From Actinorugispora endophytica (lineage in GTDB: Bacteria; Actinomycetota; Actinomycetes; Streptosporangiales; Streptosporangiaceae), in NCBI RefSeq assembly GCF_004363075.1, contig NZ_SNYN01000011.1:62001-126000 (forward strand): a stretch of DNA of 64,000 nucleotides. The letters are read 5' to 3'. The notes beneath the pieces were generated by a model. The model had not been told where the DNA came from. It saw only the letters and a program-made list of their open reading frames with translations, and did no database searches. The position numbers and the translations under genes are program-made. Below, in pieces: positions 1-9,416 of the stretch; position 1 is the first letter of the stretch; every line of letters begins with the position of its first letter.

Positions 1-167
1 GCGCGATGGCGGTCTTGCGCCGACCGGTGCCGGCGCCGGGGCCCGAAGCCGTCGGAACGTACGCTCCGCCGGCCTCCTCGGTGCTCTCGGTGGTGTACTC
101 GGCCGGGAACTCCTCGGAGTTCTCGTCGAATTCCTGAACGTCTTCGATGCCGGTGGGCTCGACCACG
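1..167 (-). CDS. rpsI: 30S ribosomal protein S9, N-terminal part (runs off the window)
   Basis: Only the first 55 codons are present; the gene continues beyond the left edge. It begins at a GTG preceded by a GAGGAG ribosome site five bases upstream. The visible part is an acidic, actinobacterial-type N-terminal extension (rich in E, T and D) that ends in GTGRRKTAIA, the start of the conserved S9 fold. S9 belongs to the head of the small subunit, and its C-terminal tail touches P-site tRNA. It lies 35 bases downstream of rplM on the same strand, the usual L13-S9 operon, so the two are almost certainly co-transcribed. Confidence 0.93.
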
Positions 168-202
168 ATTCTCCTCGTACTTCCTGTAAGTCTCGCGAAC
201 GC

Positions 203-652
203 CTACGCGGGCTGCTCGATCTTGGTGATTTCGAACGGAACCGGCTGCTGGGCCTGGTGCGGGTGCTCCGGCCCGGCGTACACCTTGAGCTTCTTGGCCA
301 TGTCCCGACCAAGGGAGTTCTTCGGCAGCATGCCCTTGATGGCCTTCTCCACGGCTCGCTCGGGGTTCTTCGCCAGCAGCTCACCGTAGGTGACGGAACG
401 CAGACCACCGGGGTAGCCGGAGTGGCGGTAGGCCCGCTTCTGCTCCAGCTTCTTACCGGTCAGCGCCACCTTCTCGGCGTTCACGACGATCACGAAGTCA
501 CCGGTGTCGATGTGGGGCGCGAAGTACGGCTTGTGCTTGCCGCGGAGCAGCACGGCGACGTGGCTGGCCAGCCGGCCGAGCACGACATCGGACGCGTCGA
601 TGACGTGCCACTGACGCTGGACATCGCTGGGCTTGGGGCTGAATGTGCGCAC
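203..652 (-). CDS. rplM: 50S ribosomal protein L13
   Basis: This 149-residue protein has the full length of the L13 family. L13 is an early-assembling large-subunit protein. Recognisable blocks are [16 protein letters not shown] near the N-terminus, [18 protein letters not shown] in the middle and [10 protein letters not shown] in the second half. It starts with GTG behind AAGG. It is the first gene of the L13-S9 operon; a sigma-70-type promoter (844-873) and a small leader hairpin (682-703) lie upstream. The neighbour on the other side of the promoter region is transcribed divergently. Confidence 0.97.
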   Translation of the reverse strand: MRTFSPKPSDVQRQWHVIDASDVVLGRLASHVAVLLRGKHKPYFAPHIDTGDFVIVVNAEKVALTGKKLEQKRAYRHSGYPGGLRSVTYGELLAKNPERAVEKAIKGMLPKNSLGRDMAKKLKVYAGPEHPHQAQQPVPFEITKIEQPA

Positions 653-681
653 GATCGTATTGCCTTCTCAGTCGGCGGTAT

Positions 682-703
682 CCATCTCCGCGAACGGAGA
701 TGG
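682..703 (-). promoter_or_regulatory. Hairpin in the rplM 5' leader
   Basis: A 9-bp stem (CCATCTCCG/CGGAGATGG) closes a CGAA loop in the untranslated leader, about 30 bases before the rplM start codon. L13 leaders regulate this operon in other bacteria, but their structures are not obviously the same, so a regulatory role here is an inference. Confidence 0.4.
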
Positions 704-843
704 GGAACTCGTATTACTGGACCGAAGCGCTCCGTTGTTCCAGGAGTTCTTCCGGTGGTTTGAGTGCGCAGACGGTGATGCGTGATCGGCGCCCAACGAA
801 GCGAAGTGGGAACCCACGGCAACTCAACGCACAACGACAGAGA

Positions 844-873
844 ATCGTAACCGGCGAACAGACCACAAGTCAA
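844..873 (-). promoter_or_regulatory. Probable sigma-70-type promoter of rplM-rpsI
   Basis: On the minus strand a TTGACT -35 box (868-873) is followed after 18 bases by a TACGAT -10 box (844-849). This predicts a leader of about 185 bases before the rplM GTG. Confidence 0.6.
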
Positions 874-1427
874 AACGGCCCATGAACGTACTGCTCGGCG
901 CCATGGGCCAGGCACTTGATCGTGGATCATGTCGCGGTAGGCGATTACTCCAATCTCATTATGCCTTGTTCGGTGAGTGCTTTGGCACCACCACCGGACG
1001 CGAGCCGCCGGGAACCGCTCCGCCACCGTACTTCCTTCATACGAGGTCAGGGGTTCGACCGGCGCGGCACGCGGGAACGAGCCGCCGGGCACCCCGGCGC
1101 GAAACGCACCCAATAGGATGACCCAGGCGCTATTGTCGCGAAGGCGAGCATAGCGCGCGCCCGCGGCGGAGCGGTCACACCGGAGTGTCCATCGACACCC
1201 CCGTGGCCCGGACGGCGCGGTGTTTCCGACAGAGACAACCCACCCAGGCGACCGGTTCCCGGAACCGGGCGCGCACCCGGGCGCTCCCCGCCACCGCTCC
1301 ACACCGCGGACCCCTCGGGGAACCCTCCCAAGGGTCCGGGCCCTCTTCCGGCCTCTCCCGATCCACGAGTTCGCGAACGGCCCAGGCCGCGCGAGAACAC
1401 AGAATTCGCGACGCAGCACGCGGCAGG

Positions 1428-2966
1428 GTGAGGCCTGTGGCAACGGCTTCGACCTCCCCGCCCAAGGACAGCCTCCGGAGTTCTCCCATCGCACCCCATC
1501 CGAACGAGCCCTCTGACGGCCGCGACGTCCCCCAGGACCGGCCGCAGTACCCTCCCGCGCCCTTGAACCAGGGCCAGGACGAGACCGCGCAGGCTCCGCG
1601 GTCGGCACCCGCTCCAGCTCCCGGCGCCCCCTGGGGCGGCCCCCTCCAACCGGGACAGCACTCCCCGCAGGGGCCGCCGCTCTCGGGACCGCAGCAACCG
1701 GTCGCCGGACAGCCCGTCCCCCCGCAGCCGCCCGCGCCCTCGGGGCCTCCGCAGCCGCCCGCCTGGCACGGACAGCAGCCCCTGCCGCCCCAGGGACTGC
1801 CTCCCGCGCCGTCAGGCCCCCCCCAGCCTCCGGCGTGGAACTCCCCCACCGGCGCGCAGCCGCCCCACGGCCCGCAGTCCGGACCGCAGCCCCCCGCCTG
1901 GCACGGACAGCAGCCCCCCACCGGCCAACCCCGCCCCCCGCAGAGCCTGCCCCCCGGTCCCCCCCAGCCCCCAGGACAACCCCTCCAGGGCCGCATCGTG
2001 CCGCCCGGCGGGCCCGCGCCGGGCGCGGACGACGCGACCCAGTTCGTGCCCCCCGTGCCCGACGACGCGGCCACCCAGGCCATCCCGCCGGTGCGCGAGG
2101 AGCCCGTGGGTGCCACCCAGGCCATCCCGCCGGTGTACGACGACATGTTCGGCGGGCGGCCGATGTTCCGCGACGAGGTCCCGCCCCAGCGCGCCGACTC
2201 GGACAGCACCGCCGAGATCGACCTGTCCGGGTACGACGAATACGACCGCGGCCAGCGCCCCGGCCGCGGTGGAGGCGGGGGGAACCGCAGCGGGGGAAGC
2301 CGTGGCCGGGGCGGCCGCGACTCCCGGATCCTGCTCATGGGGGCCGGGTTCGCCGCGCTGCTCGTCCTGGGCGGAGGCGGCGCGTTCCTGCTCGCCACCG
2401 GCGGGGGTCCGGACTCGGGCTCGGGCGAGTACGACGTCTCCCTGGTCTCCGACGAGTCGACCGACCCCGACACGCTCAAGACCGGCGAGATCTTCGCGCT
2501 CGAGACCATCGAGGCCGGCGGCGAGACCTTCACCCTCCTGCAGACCGACGACACCGAGAAGTGCGAGACCACCGCGCACGGCGACTACGGCCAGGTGCTC
2601 ACCGAGAACGACTGTCGCCAGGTGGTGCGCGCGACCTACGTGAACGAGGACAAGACGCACGCCGTCACCATCGGCGTGGCGGCCATGGCGGACTCGGTCG
2701 GCGCCCAGGCCGCCACGGAGAGCCAGGACCTGGAGAACACGCAGTGGTTCGCCGGACTCCCCGGCCAGGACGGCAGCGGCGCCGAGCGCCTCGGCATCGC
2801 AGGCGGACACGCCTCGGGTGCCACCTGGGGCCGGTACATGGTCTTCTCCCTCGCCGCCACCACCGACGGCCGGACCCCCTCGGGCGACCGGCCCGAGCTG
2901 GCGGAGATCAGCGAGCTCTTCATCGACGTGGCGCTGGCCCCGCTGGGGGAACGCGCGGAGATCTGA
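1428..2966 (+). CDS. Proline-rich single-pass membrane protein with extracytoplasmic domain, function unknown
   Basis: About 512 residues from the chosen GTG (1428); GTG 1437 is equally possible, and an open frame continues upstream to 1185, so the start is uncertain. The first 200 residues are almost only P, Q, G, A and S, with repeated PPAWHGQQP and PPQPPA blocks. Three ATQ(A/F)(I/V)PPV repeats follow, then an acidic stretch, then RGRGGRDSR and one membrane helix at about 300-324. The remaining 190 residues are predicted outside the membrane and resemble no domain I can name. This layout (disordered proline-rich cytoplasmic arm, one helix, small outer domain) is common among actinobacterial envelope proteins. 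It is convergent with truA and ends before a shared terminator. Confidence 0.8.
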   Translation: MRPVATASTSPPKDSLRSSPIAPHPNEPSDGRDVPQDRPQYPPAPLNQGQDETAQAPRSAPAPAPGAPWGGPLQPGQHSPQGPPLSGPQQPVAGQPVPPQPPAPSGPPQPPAWHGQQPLPPQGLPPAPSGPPQPPAWNSPTGAQPPHGPQSGPQPPAWHGQQPPTGQPRPPQSLPPGPPQPPGQPLQGRIVPPGGPAPGADDATQFVPPVPDDAATQAIPPVREEPVGATQAIPPVYDDMFGGRPMFRDEVPPQRADSDSTAEIDLSGYDEYDRGQRPGRGGGGGNRSGGSRGRGGRDSRILLMGAGFAALLVLGGGGAFLLATGGGPDSGSGEYDVSLVSDESTDPDTLKTGEIFALETIEAGGETFTLLQTDDTEKCETTAHGDYGQVLTENDCRQVVRATYVNEDKTHAVTIGVAAMADSVGAQAATESQDLENTQWFAGLPGQDGSGAERLGIAGGHASGATWGRYMVFSLAATTDGRTPSGDRPELAEISELFIDVALAPLGERAEI

Positions 2967-2982
2967 TCTCGGCCGCTCCGAA

Positions 2983-3021
2983 CGGACGCCCCCGGAACCT
3001 GACAGGTTCCGGGGGCGTCCG
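2983..3021. terminator. Bidirectional terminator between the membrane protein gene and truA
   Basis: A perfect 18-bp inverted repeat (2983-3000 and 3004-3021) with a 3-base loop lies between two convergent genes, 16 bases after one stop codon and 32 after the other. It can serve both transcripts. There is no U tract, as is common in actinobacteria. Confidence 0.85.
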
Positions 3022-3053
3022 CGATTCGACCGCACCGGACGGACCGGTGGGGC

Positions 3054-3893
3054 TCAGCTGGAGGCGCTCGCCGGCAGGGTGCGGAACCTCCGGGTCGCGG
3101 CGGCGCGGGCTGCCATCTCCTCCGCGGGCGGATAGCGGACCTCTTCGAGGGTGAGGCCGTGCGGCGGGACCACGTGCACGGAGGAGTCCCGCACCGCGGC
3201 GGCCAGGACCACACCGGGCCAGTCCACTTCCCGGCGGCCGTCCCCGACCGCGAGCAGCGCCCCCACGAGGGCGCGGACCATGTTGTGGCAGAACGCGTCG
3301 GCCTGCACGGTGCCCGCGCAGACGTGCCGGTTCTCTCGGACCCACTCCACGCGCTGGAGCTCGCGGATGGTGGAGGCCCCCTCCCGCCTGCGGCAGTAGG
3401 CCGCGAAGTCGTGCTCGCCGAGCAACCGCGCAGCGGCCTCGTTCATCCGGTCCACGTCGAGCGGGCGCCGGTGCCACAGGACGTCGCGGCGGCGCAGCGG
3501 GTCGACTCCGCCCGGCGCGTCGCTCACCCGGTAGACGTAGCGCCGGAACAGCGGCGAGAAGCGGGCGTCGAAGCCCTCCGGCGCCGGCCCCACCGCGTTC
3601 ACCCGGACGTCGGGGGGCAGCACGCCCGCCAGGCGGCGCAGCAGCCGCTCGCCCTCGGCCTCCCACAGCTCCGGCGGGACGTCCAGGTGGGCGACCTGCC
3701 CTCGGCCGTGGACCCCGGCGTCGGTACGGCCCGCGACCGTCAGCCGGGGCGACTCCAGGCGCAGCACCCGGGCCAGCGCCGACTGGAGCTCGCCCTGCAC
3801 GGTCCGCCTGGCGGGCTGCTCGGCCCAGCCGGAGAAGTCGGTGCCGTCGTAGGAGATGTCCAGCCGCAGCCGGACCAGGGGCTCTTCGCTCAA
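3054..3893 (-). CDS. truA: tRNA pseudouridine(38-40) synthase TruA
   Basis: This 279-residue enzyme converts uridines 38 to 40 in the anticodon stem-loop of tRNAs to pseudouridine. The N-terminal SYDGT(D/N)FSGW block (14-23) and the catalytic motif [15 protein letters not shown] are clear; Asp58 is the nucleophile. [10 protein letters not shown] and [11 protein letters not shown], both TruA signatures, follow in order. The C-terminal tail is alanine/arginine-rich. It lies downstream of rplQ on the same strand, the usual place for truA, but a strong hairpin (3951-3988) separates the two, so read-through or a separate promoter is needed. Confidence 0.96.
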   Translation of the reverse strand: MSEEPLVRLRLDISYDGTDFSGWAEQPARRTVQGELQSALARVLRLESPRLTVAGRTDAGVHGRGQVAHLDVPPELWEAEGERLLRRLAGVLPPDVRVNAVGPAPEGFDARFSPLFRRYVYRVSDAPGGVDPLRRRDVLWHRRPLDVDRMNEAAARLLGEHDFAAYCRRREGASTIRELQRVEWVRENRHVCAGTVQADAFCHNMVRALVGALLAVGDGRREVDWPGVVLAAAVRDSSVHVVPPHGLTLEEVRYPPAEEMAARAAATRRFRTLPASASS

Positions 3894-3950
3894 CTTCTCC
3901 TCGTCTCCGTCAGGGCGCGTCGCAAAGGCGCTTCCGGAACACGCCCTATG

Positions 3951-3988
3951 CCGAGTGCCCGGCCCCTTCTCAGGGACCGGGCACTCGG
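3951..3988 (-). terminator. Terminator/attenuator after rplQ
   Basis: A 12-bp GC-rich stem (3951-3962 with 3977-3988) and a 14-base loop lie 17 bases past the rplQ stop codon. It probably ends most of the alpha-operon message before truA. Confidence 0.75.
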
Positions 3989-4004
3989 GTTGAGGAACGC
4001 CGTC

Positions 4005-4520
4005 CTACTTCTCCTCGGCCTGGGCTTCGCCCTCGGCCTGCGAGGTCTCGTCCGCCTGAGCGGTCTGCTCGGAGGTGGCGCCCTCGGCGGGCTGGTCGTC
4101 GGCCTCGGCCTCGGGGGCCTCGGTCTTCGCGGCGGCCGGAGCGGTCCGGGCCGCGGGCGCGGCCAGCGCCTCGACGAGTTCGATCACGGCCATGGGCGCG
4201 TTGTCGCCCTTGCGCGGACCGACCTTGGTGATGCGGGTGTAGCCACCGGTGCGGTTCTCGAACCTCGGGCCGATCTCGGTGAAGAGCTCGTGCACGACGG
4301 CCTTGTCCGCGATCTTGGCCAGGACCTGGCGGCGGGCGTGCAGGTCGCCGCGCTTGCCGAGGGTGATCAGCTTCTCGGCGTACGGACGCAGGCGCTTGGC
4401 CTTGGCCTCCGTGGTCTTGATACGACCGTGCTGGAACAGCGAGGTCGCCAGGTTCGCCAGCATGAGCCGCTCATGCGCCGGGCCGGCGCCCAGGCGAGGC
4501 CCCTTCGTTGGCGTGGGCAT
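4005..4520 (-). CDS. rplQ: 50S ribosomal protein L17 with long acidic C-terminal extension
   Basis: The first 118 residues are a normal L17 ([51 protein letters not shown]). They are followed by about 50 residues of A, E, Q, T and D, a low-complexity acidic tail that the usual bacterial L17 (about 116-130 residues) lacks but that other actinobacteria carry in varied form. L17 sits near the exit-tunnel side of the large subunit. The gene follows rpoA after 64 bases, with AGGAG before its ATG, and is the last ribosomal gene of the alpha operon. Confidence 0.96.
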   Translation of the reverse strand: MPTPTKGPRLGAGPAHERLMLANLATSLFQHGRIKTTEAKAKRLRPYAEKLITLGKRGDLHARRQVLAKIADKAVVHELFTEIGPRFENRTGGYTRITKVGPRKGDNAPMAVIELVEALAAPAARTAPAAAKTEAPEAEADDQPAEGATSEQTAQADETSQAEGEAQAEEK

Positions 4521-4584
4521 GTGTCGTTCTCCTAGTGTGCGATCGGTTCGGCCTCGACGAGACCCGCCGACCGAGGTCTGTGGG

Positions 4585-5604
4585 CTAGTACTGCTCGGTC
4601 TCGACGTAGGACTGGTCGTCCTCGTCGGAACCGTAGGAGTCGGCCGCGCTGCTGGGGTCGAACCCAGGCGGGGAGTCCTTCAGCGAGAGCCCCATGTCGA
4701 TCAGCTTCTGCTTGACCTCTTCGATGGACTTCGCGCCGAAGTTCCTTATGTCCAAGAGGTCCTGCTCAGAGCGGGCGACGAGCTCGCCCACGCTGTGGAT
4801 GCCTTCGCGCTTCAGGCAGTTGTAGGAGCGCACCGTGAGGTTCAGGTCCTCGATCGGCAGTGCCAGGTCCGCGGCCAGCGCCGCGTCCGTCGGCGAGGGG
4901 CCCATGTCGATGCCTTCGGCGTCGACGTTGAGCTCCCGGGCCAGACCGAACAGCTCGACCAGTGTCTTGCCCGCGCTCGCCACCGCGTCACGGGGACGGA
5001 TGGAGGGCTTGGTCTCGACGTCCAGGATGAGCCGGTCGAAGTCGGTCCGCTGCTCGACACGGGTCGCCTCGACCTTGTAGGTCACCCGCAACACCGGGGA
5101 GTAGATCGAGTCGATCGGGATCCGGCCGATCTCCTGACCCGGCTGCTTGTTCTGCGTCGCCGAGACGTAACCGCGGCCGCGCTCGACCGTCAGCTCCATC
5201 TCGAGCTTGCCCTTGCTGTTCAGGGTGGCGATGTGCAGCTCGGGGTTGTGCACCTCGACACCGGCCGGAGGCGCGATGTCGGCGGCGGTCACCACACCCG
5301 GGCCCTGCTTGCGCAGGTACATCAGCACCGGCTCGTCGTGCTCGGAGCTCACGACGAGGCCCTTGAGGTTCAGGATGATCTCGGTGACGTCCTCTTTGAC
5401 ACCGGGCACGGTGGTGAACTCGTGCTCGACGCCCTCGATGCGGATGCTGGTGACAGCGGCACCGGGGATGGACGACAGGAGGGTCCGACGCAGCGAGTTG
5501 CCGATCGTGTACCCGAAGCCCGGCTCCAGCGGTTCGACGACGAACTTGGACCGGAACTCGGAGATCGACTCCTCGGTCAGGGTGGGGCGCTGAGCGATCA
5601 GCAT
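4585..5604 (-). CDS. rpoA: DNA-directed RNA polymerase subunit alpha
   Basis: A full-length alpha subunit of 339 residues. The N-terminal domain (about 1-230) shows [28 protein letters not shown], the dimerisation and beta/beta'-binding face. The C-terminal domain (about 250-315) carries [14 protein letters not shown], which contains the arginine equivalent to E. coli R265 that contacts UP-element DNA and activators, and a helix-hairpin-helix segment ([15 protein letters not shown]). An acidic tail rich in S, D and Y ends the protein. It follows rpsK after a 151-base spacer that contains a hairpin. rpsD, which lies between these genes in many bacteria, is absent. Confidence 0.98.
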   Translation of the reverse strand: MLIAQRPTLTEESISEFRSKFVVEPLEPGFGYTIGNSLRRTLLSSIPGAAVTSIRIEGVEHEFTTVPGVKEDVTEIILNLKGLVVSSEHDEPVLMYLRKQGPGVVTAADIAPPAGVEVHNPELHIATLNSKGKLEMELTVERGRGYVSATQNKQPGQEIGRIPIDSIYSPVLRVTYKVEATRVEQRTDFDRLILDVETKPSIRPRDAVASAGKTLVELFGLARELNVDAEGIDMGPSPTDAALAADLALPIEDLNLTVRSYNCLKREGIHSVGELVARSEQDLLDIRNFGAKSIEEVKQKLIDMGLSLKDSPPGFDPSSAADSYGSDEDDQSYVETEQY

Positions 5605-5655
5605 GGTCCGTTACTTCCTTTCCCACGACCGCCCGCTATATGACGGCCACTGGAC

Positions 5656-5676
5656 GGTCCCGCCGCTTGCGGGACC
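5656..5676 (-). other. Hairpin in the rpsK-rpoA spacer
   Basis: An 8-bp perfect stem (GGTCCCGC/GCGGGACC) with a 5-base loop lies about 50 bases before rpoA. It could attenuate transcription, or process or stabilise the message; nothing in the sequence decides which. Confidence 0.5.
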
Positions 5677-5755
5677 ACAACTGTTGACTGCCCGGTCGGA
5701 CCGCCCCCGAAGCCTCCCGGCCCGGGGACGGCGCCGACCGGCGCGAAGTCCGGGA

Positions 5756-6160
<405 letters not shown>

Positions 6161-6230
6161 TTCTCAAACTCCCAAGATCATCGGTCCGTTGGTGATTCCG
6201 GACCCGTGGAGACGGTTGCGTCCGGACGGA

Positions 6231-6611
6231 CTACTTCTTGCCGACCTTCTTCTTGCCGGCCACGGTCTTCTTCTTGCCCTTGCGGGTACGCGCGTTGGTC
6301 TGGGTGCGCTGACCGTGGACCGGAAGGTTACGGCGGTGCCGAATACCCTGGTAGCAACCGATCTCGATCTTGCGACGGATGTCGGCCGTGACCTCGCGGC
6401 GCAGGTCACCCTCGACCTTGTAGTTGGCGTCGATCCACTCGCGCAGCTTGACGAGGTCTTCCTCGGACAGCGCGTGGACACGGGTGTTCGGGTTCACGCC
6501 GGTGTTGGCGAGGGTCTCGATCGCACGGGTGCGGCCGATACCGAAAACGTAGGTGAGAGCGATCTCCACCCGCTTGTCGCGGGGAAGGTCGACACCAGAG
6601 ATACGTGCCAT
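6231..6611 (-). CDS. rpsM: 30S ribosomal protein S13
   Basis: Starting at the ATG at 6611 gives a 126-residue S13 ([14 protein letters not shown]...). A second in-frame ATG 18 bases upstream encodes MKELAQ, but the AAGGAG within those codons is the ribosome site of the downstream start, which decides the choice. [10 protein letters not shown] is the helix-hairpin-helix that binds head rRNA, and [24 protein letters not shown] is the classic signature. The lysine-rich C-terminal tail reaches the P-site tRNA. Confidence 0.97.
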   Translation of the reverse strand: MARISGVDLPRDKRVEIALTYVFGIGRTRAIETLANTGVNPNTRVHALSEEDLVKLREWIDANYKVEGDLRREVTADIRRKIEIGCYQGIRHRRNLPVHGQRTQTNARTRKGKKKTVAGKKKVGKK

Positions 6612-6808
6612 CTGGGCGAGCTCCTTCATGCTCTGCGGAGGTCTGTCCCGTTCCCTTTGCCCTCTCGTCGCCCAACGGCGAGGCCCCGGCCTCCGACCGG
6701 GGGTTCTCCCGGGACGCCTCGCGCCCTGGGATCGGAACGGGATTCTTCACTGTGCGCCGCGGCACGGCGCCGGCCGTGCGCGGCCCGAGTGTTTGTCGAG
6801 AAGCGGAA

Positions 6809-6922
6809 CTAGCCCTGACGCTGCTTGTGCCGCGGGTCCGAGCAAATCACCATGATCCGGCCGTTACGGCGGATCACTCGGCACTTCGCGCAGATCTTCT
6901 TGACGCTCGGCTTGACCTTCAT
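6809..6922 (-). CDS. rpmJ: 50S ribosomal protein L36 (zinc-binding form)
   Basis: A 37-residue gene with ATG at 6922 and TAG at 6809-6811. It encodes [20 protein letters not shown] and so on, with a CxxC pair, a third cysteine and a histidine (CSDPRH). These four are the zinc ligands of the C+ form of L36. It lies between infA and rpsM, its standard place. Actinobacteria often keep a second, zinc-free L36 elsewhere under Zur control; none is in this window. Confidence 0.97.
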   Translation of the reverse strand: MKVKPSVKKICAKCRVIRRNGRIMVICSDPRHKQRQG

Positions 6923-6985
6923 GGTTGCTCCGGGACTTGAGTCCACCTGCGCCGACCGCGGCAGCGGCGGGCGCGAGCGGAGAAG

Positions 6986-7207
6986 CTACTTGTAGCGGTA
7001 AACGATGCGCCCGCGCGTGAGGTCGTACGGGCTCAGCTCCACGACGACTCGGTCGTCGGGGAGGATACGGATGTAGTGCATCCGCATCTTGCCGCTGATG
7101 TGGGCAAGAACCTTGTGCCCGTTGTCGAGCTCCACTCGGAACATAGCGTTGGGTAGGGACTCGATAACGGAGCCCTCAATCTCGATGGCGCCGTCTTTCT
7201 TAGCCAT
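6986..7207 (-). CDS. infA: Translation initiation factor IF-1
   Basis: The 73-residue product ([31 protein letters not shown]...) is a complete S1/OB-fold IF-1, which occupies the A site during initiation. The start at 7207 is preceded by GGAGG; the frame stays open further upstream, but the extra residues match nothing. The leader up to the preceding gene is about 245 bases and holds a TAAACT -10-like box (7402-7407) with no clear -35. An internal promoter that starts the infA-rpmJ-rpsM-rpsK-rpoA-rplQ message is likely. Confidence 0.97.
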   Translation of the reverse strand: MAKKDGAIEIEGSVIESLPNAMFRVELDNGHKVLAHISGKMRMHYIRILPDDRVVVELSPYDLTRGRIVYRYK

Positions 7208-7453
7208 ATCCTCCACGCTTCTGGGATCATCCCCGTAGACACGGGGCACACGGGGCACGGACTCTCCGAGTGGGATCCGGCGGCCCCGGTTGCGAAAATT
7301 GAACACTGAAACTTCAGGTCAACTGCAATAGCATACGCCAGCGCGAACCGCAGACGCGAATAGAGGCAGGCTGACCCAACAACCCGAGTGTGGGCATGGC
7401 TAGTTTACCCGCCCAGCGCGCATGCCTTTGACAGCACGGCCGATCCGGGTGTC

Positions 7454-7900
7454 TCAGTTCGGGTCCTGACCCCGATTCAGCGCCACGACCCCCAGGGTGA
7501 CGAAGAGCATCACCACTCCCCAGGGACCGAGCACCCAGAGGAACCACGGGTAGCTCGCGCCGTTGGTCAGGTAGACGATCAGCCAGATCAGGAAGCACAG
7601 CGTGTTGACGCCGCCCCAGGTCAGCCAGGGAATCACCAGCGCGGGATCCCGGGTGACGCCCCGTGGGCGCTGCCCCGGGGCGCTGGCGACCAGTCCGGGC
7701 AGATCCGCGAGGTCCCTCTCGGGAAGATCCTCGGTGACCCGCTCCAGCTCGCCGCGGGTGCGGGCCCGGTAGGCGGTCTCCATCCGCGCGTTGAACTCGT
7801 CACCGTCCAACCGGCCCTGCGCGAAGTGCTCCTGGAGCCGCTTCGCCATGCGGTCCCGGTCCGCGTCGGACGCCCTGATCTCGGGACTGGATTCGGACAC
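7454..7900 (-). CDS. DUF1707 domain protein with two membrane helices
   Basis: About 148 residues from a GTG at 7900; a GTG at 7918 is less likely because its only ribosome site touches it. The N-terminal 60 residues are the DUF1707 block (IRASDADRDRMAKRLQEHFAQGRLDGDEFNARM, RTRGELERVTEDLP), a short alpha-helical module widespread in actinobacteria and of unknown function. Two hydrophobic helices follow (about 93-113 and 121-142). The protein probably sits in the membrane with the DUF1707 domain in the cytoplasm. It lies between map and infA, an insertion into an otherwise standard ribosomal order, and has no visible link to translation. Confidence 0.85.
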   Translation of the reverse strand: MSESSPEIRASDADRDRMAKRLQEHFAQGRLDGDEFNARMETAYRARTRGELERVTEDLPERDLADLPGLVASAPGQRPRGVTRDPALVIPWLTWGGVNTLCFLIWLIVYLTNGASYPWFLWVLGPWGVVMLFVTLGVVALNRGQDPN

Positions 7901-8022
7901 CGACGCACCGCCTCGCACCTTCGGGGACTCGCACCCATCCTATGAGCTTCCCGCCACCCCTTCGGAACCCGTCGGGCGAAGAGGTGGCGGTGGGATGGGA
8001 GCGTCCCCGGGACTCCGCGAGG

Positions 8023-8847
8023 TCAGAAACCCGGGTCGGGGAAACCGAGGGAGGCGATCTTCTCCCGGTTCTCCTCGCGGGCGGTGAGGACCAGCGGCCC
8101 GTCCGCGGTGATGGCCACCGAGTGCTCGAAGTGCGCCGACCGCCGGCCGTCCTGGGTGACCACGGTCCAGCCGTCCGCGAGCTGGCGCACGTGCCGCGTA
8201 CCGAGGTTCACCATCGGCTCGATCGCCAGGCACATCCCCTCGACCAGGCGGATGCCCCGGGTCGTCTGCGCGTAGTTGAGCACGTGCGGTTCCATGTGCA
8301 TCTCGGTCCCGATGCCGTGCCCGCCGTACTCCCGGACGTTGCCGTACCGGCCCTTGGAGGCGATGTAGCCGCCGATGGCCTGGCCGATGTCGCCGAGCCG
8401 CCCTCCTGGCCGCATCTGGGCGATGCCCTGCCACATGGACTCCTCGCACACCTCCATGGCGGTGCGGTCGGCCTCGTCGACCGATCCCACCGCGACGGTG
8501 ATCGCGGAGTCGCCGTGCCAGCCGTCGAGGACGGCGCCGCAGTCGATGGAGATGATGTCCCCGTCGGCGAGGACCTTGGTGTCACGGGGGATTCCGTGCA
8601 CGACCTCCTCGTTGACGGAGGCGCAGATGGAACCGGTGAAGCCGTGGTAGCCCTTGAAGGACGGCACGGCCCCCGCGTCCCGGATGCTGCTCTCGGCGAT
8701 GGCGTCCAGTTCGAGGGTCGTCATCCCCGGACGCACCGCCGCGCGCAGCGTGTCGAGCGTGCGGGCCACGACCTGGCCCGCGGCCCGCATCCTCGCGATC
8801 TCAGCCGGAGACTTCAGCTGGATGTTCGTTCGGCCCTTGCCCGGCAT
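8023..8847 (-). CDS. map: Methionine aminopeptidase, type I
   Basis: A 274-residue metalloprotease that removes the initiator methionine from new proteins. The five metal ligands of the pita-bread fold are present: Asp102 (IDCGA), Asp113 (HGDSA), His177 (GGHGIG), Glu210 (AIEPM) and Glu241 (FEHS), together with substrate-binding His84. There is no N-terminal zinc-finger extension. It overlaps the adk stop codon by one base (TGATG), so translation is probably coupled. The adk-map pair follows secY, as in most bacteria. Confidence 0.97.
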   Translation of the reverse strand: MPGKGRTNIQLKSPAEIARMRAAGQVVARTLDTLRAAVRPGMTTLELDAIAESSIRDAGAVPSFKGYHGFTGSICASVNEEVVHGIPRDTKVLADGDIISIDCGAVLDGWHGDSAITVAVGSVDEADRTAMEVCEESMWQGIAQMRPGGRLGDIGQAIGGYIASKGRYGNVREYGGHGIGTEMHMEPHVLNYAQTTRGIRLVEGMCLAIEPMVNLGTRHVRQLADGWTVVTQDGRRSAHFEHSVAITADGPLVLTAREENREKIASLGFPDPGF

Positions 8848-9416
8848 CAGGCCTTGCTCTTCAGTGCCGTGAGCGCCCGCTCGGTGACCTTCTCGATGGC
8901 GCCCATGGCGTCCACCGTCACCAGCAGGTCGCGCTCGCCGTAGAAGGAGACCAGCGGAGCGGTCTGCTCCCGGTAGACGACCAGCCGGTGCCGGATGGTC
9001 TCCTCGTTGTCGTCGCTGCGGTTGTCGATCCGGGCCCGCTCCGCGAGCCGCCGGATCACCTCCTCCTCGTCGACGACGAGCTCCAGGACCGCGTCGAGCC
9101 GGCCTCCCAGCCCGGCGAGCATCGTGTCCAGGGTCTCGGCCTGCGCGACGTTGCGCGGGAAGCCGTCCAGGAGGAAGCCCTCGCGGGCGTCCTCCTGGGC
9201 CAACCGGTCCCTGACCATGGCATTGGTGACCTCGTCCGGCACCAGGTCGCCCCGGTCCATGAAGGCCTTCGCCTGCTTACCCAACTCTGTGCCACCGCTG
9301 ACGTTGGCACGGAAGATGTCACCGGTGGACACCTTCGGAATCGACAATTCGGACGCCAAGATCTGGGCCTGGGTGCCTTTGCCCGCACCAGGAGGTCCCA
9401 CCAATACGGCACGCAT
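8847..9416 (-). CDS. adk: Adenylate kinase, short-lid form
   Basis: A 189-residue enzyme that balances AMP, ADP and ATP. The P-loop [10 protein letters not shown] (7-16), the AMP-binding region ([11 protein letters not shown] and [10 protein letters not shown]) and [11 protein letters not shown] are clear. The LID segment is reduced to a few residues and has no zinc cysteines, as in the short actinobacterial enzymes. The ATG begins one base after the secY stop codon and the 3' end overlaps map, which places secY, adk and map in one tightly coupled transcript. Confidence 0.97.
   Translation of the reverse strand: MRAVLVGPPGAGKGTQAQILASELSIPKVSTGDIFRANVSGGTELGKQAKAFMDRGDLVPDEVTNAMVRDRLAQEDAREGFLLDGFPRNVAQAETLDTMLAGLGGRLDAVLELVVDEEEVIRRLAERARIDNRSDDNEETIRHRLVVYREQTAPLVSFYGERDLLVTVDAMGAIEKVTERALTALKSKA

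Larger units (their letters stand above)
653..1427. other. Divergent intergenic region between rplM and the proline-rich membrane protein gene
   Basis: I see no convincing gene in this stretch. It carries the rplM promoter and leader hairpin (annotated separately) and must also hold the promoter of the divergent gene. The part from about 780 to 1050 is less GC-rich than the flanking coding DNA, as expected for promoter DNA. Open frames across it have no family features and the codon pattern of shadows. Confidence 0.6.
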
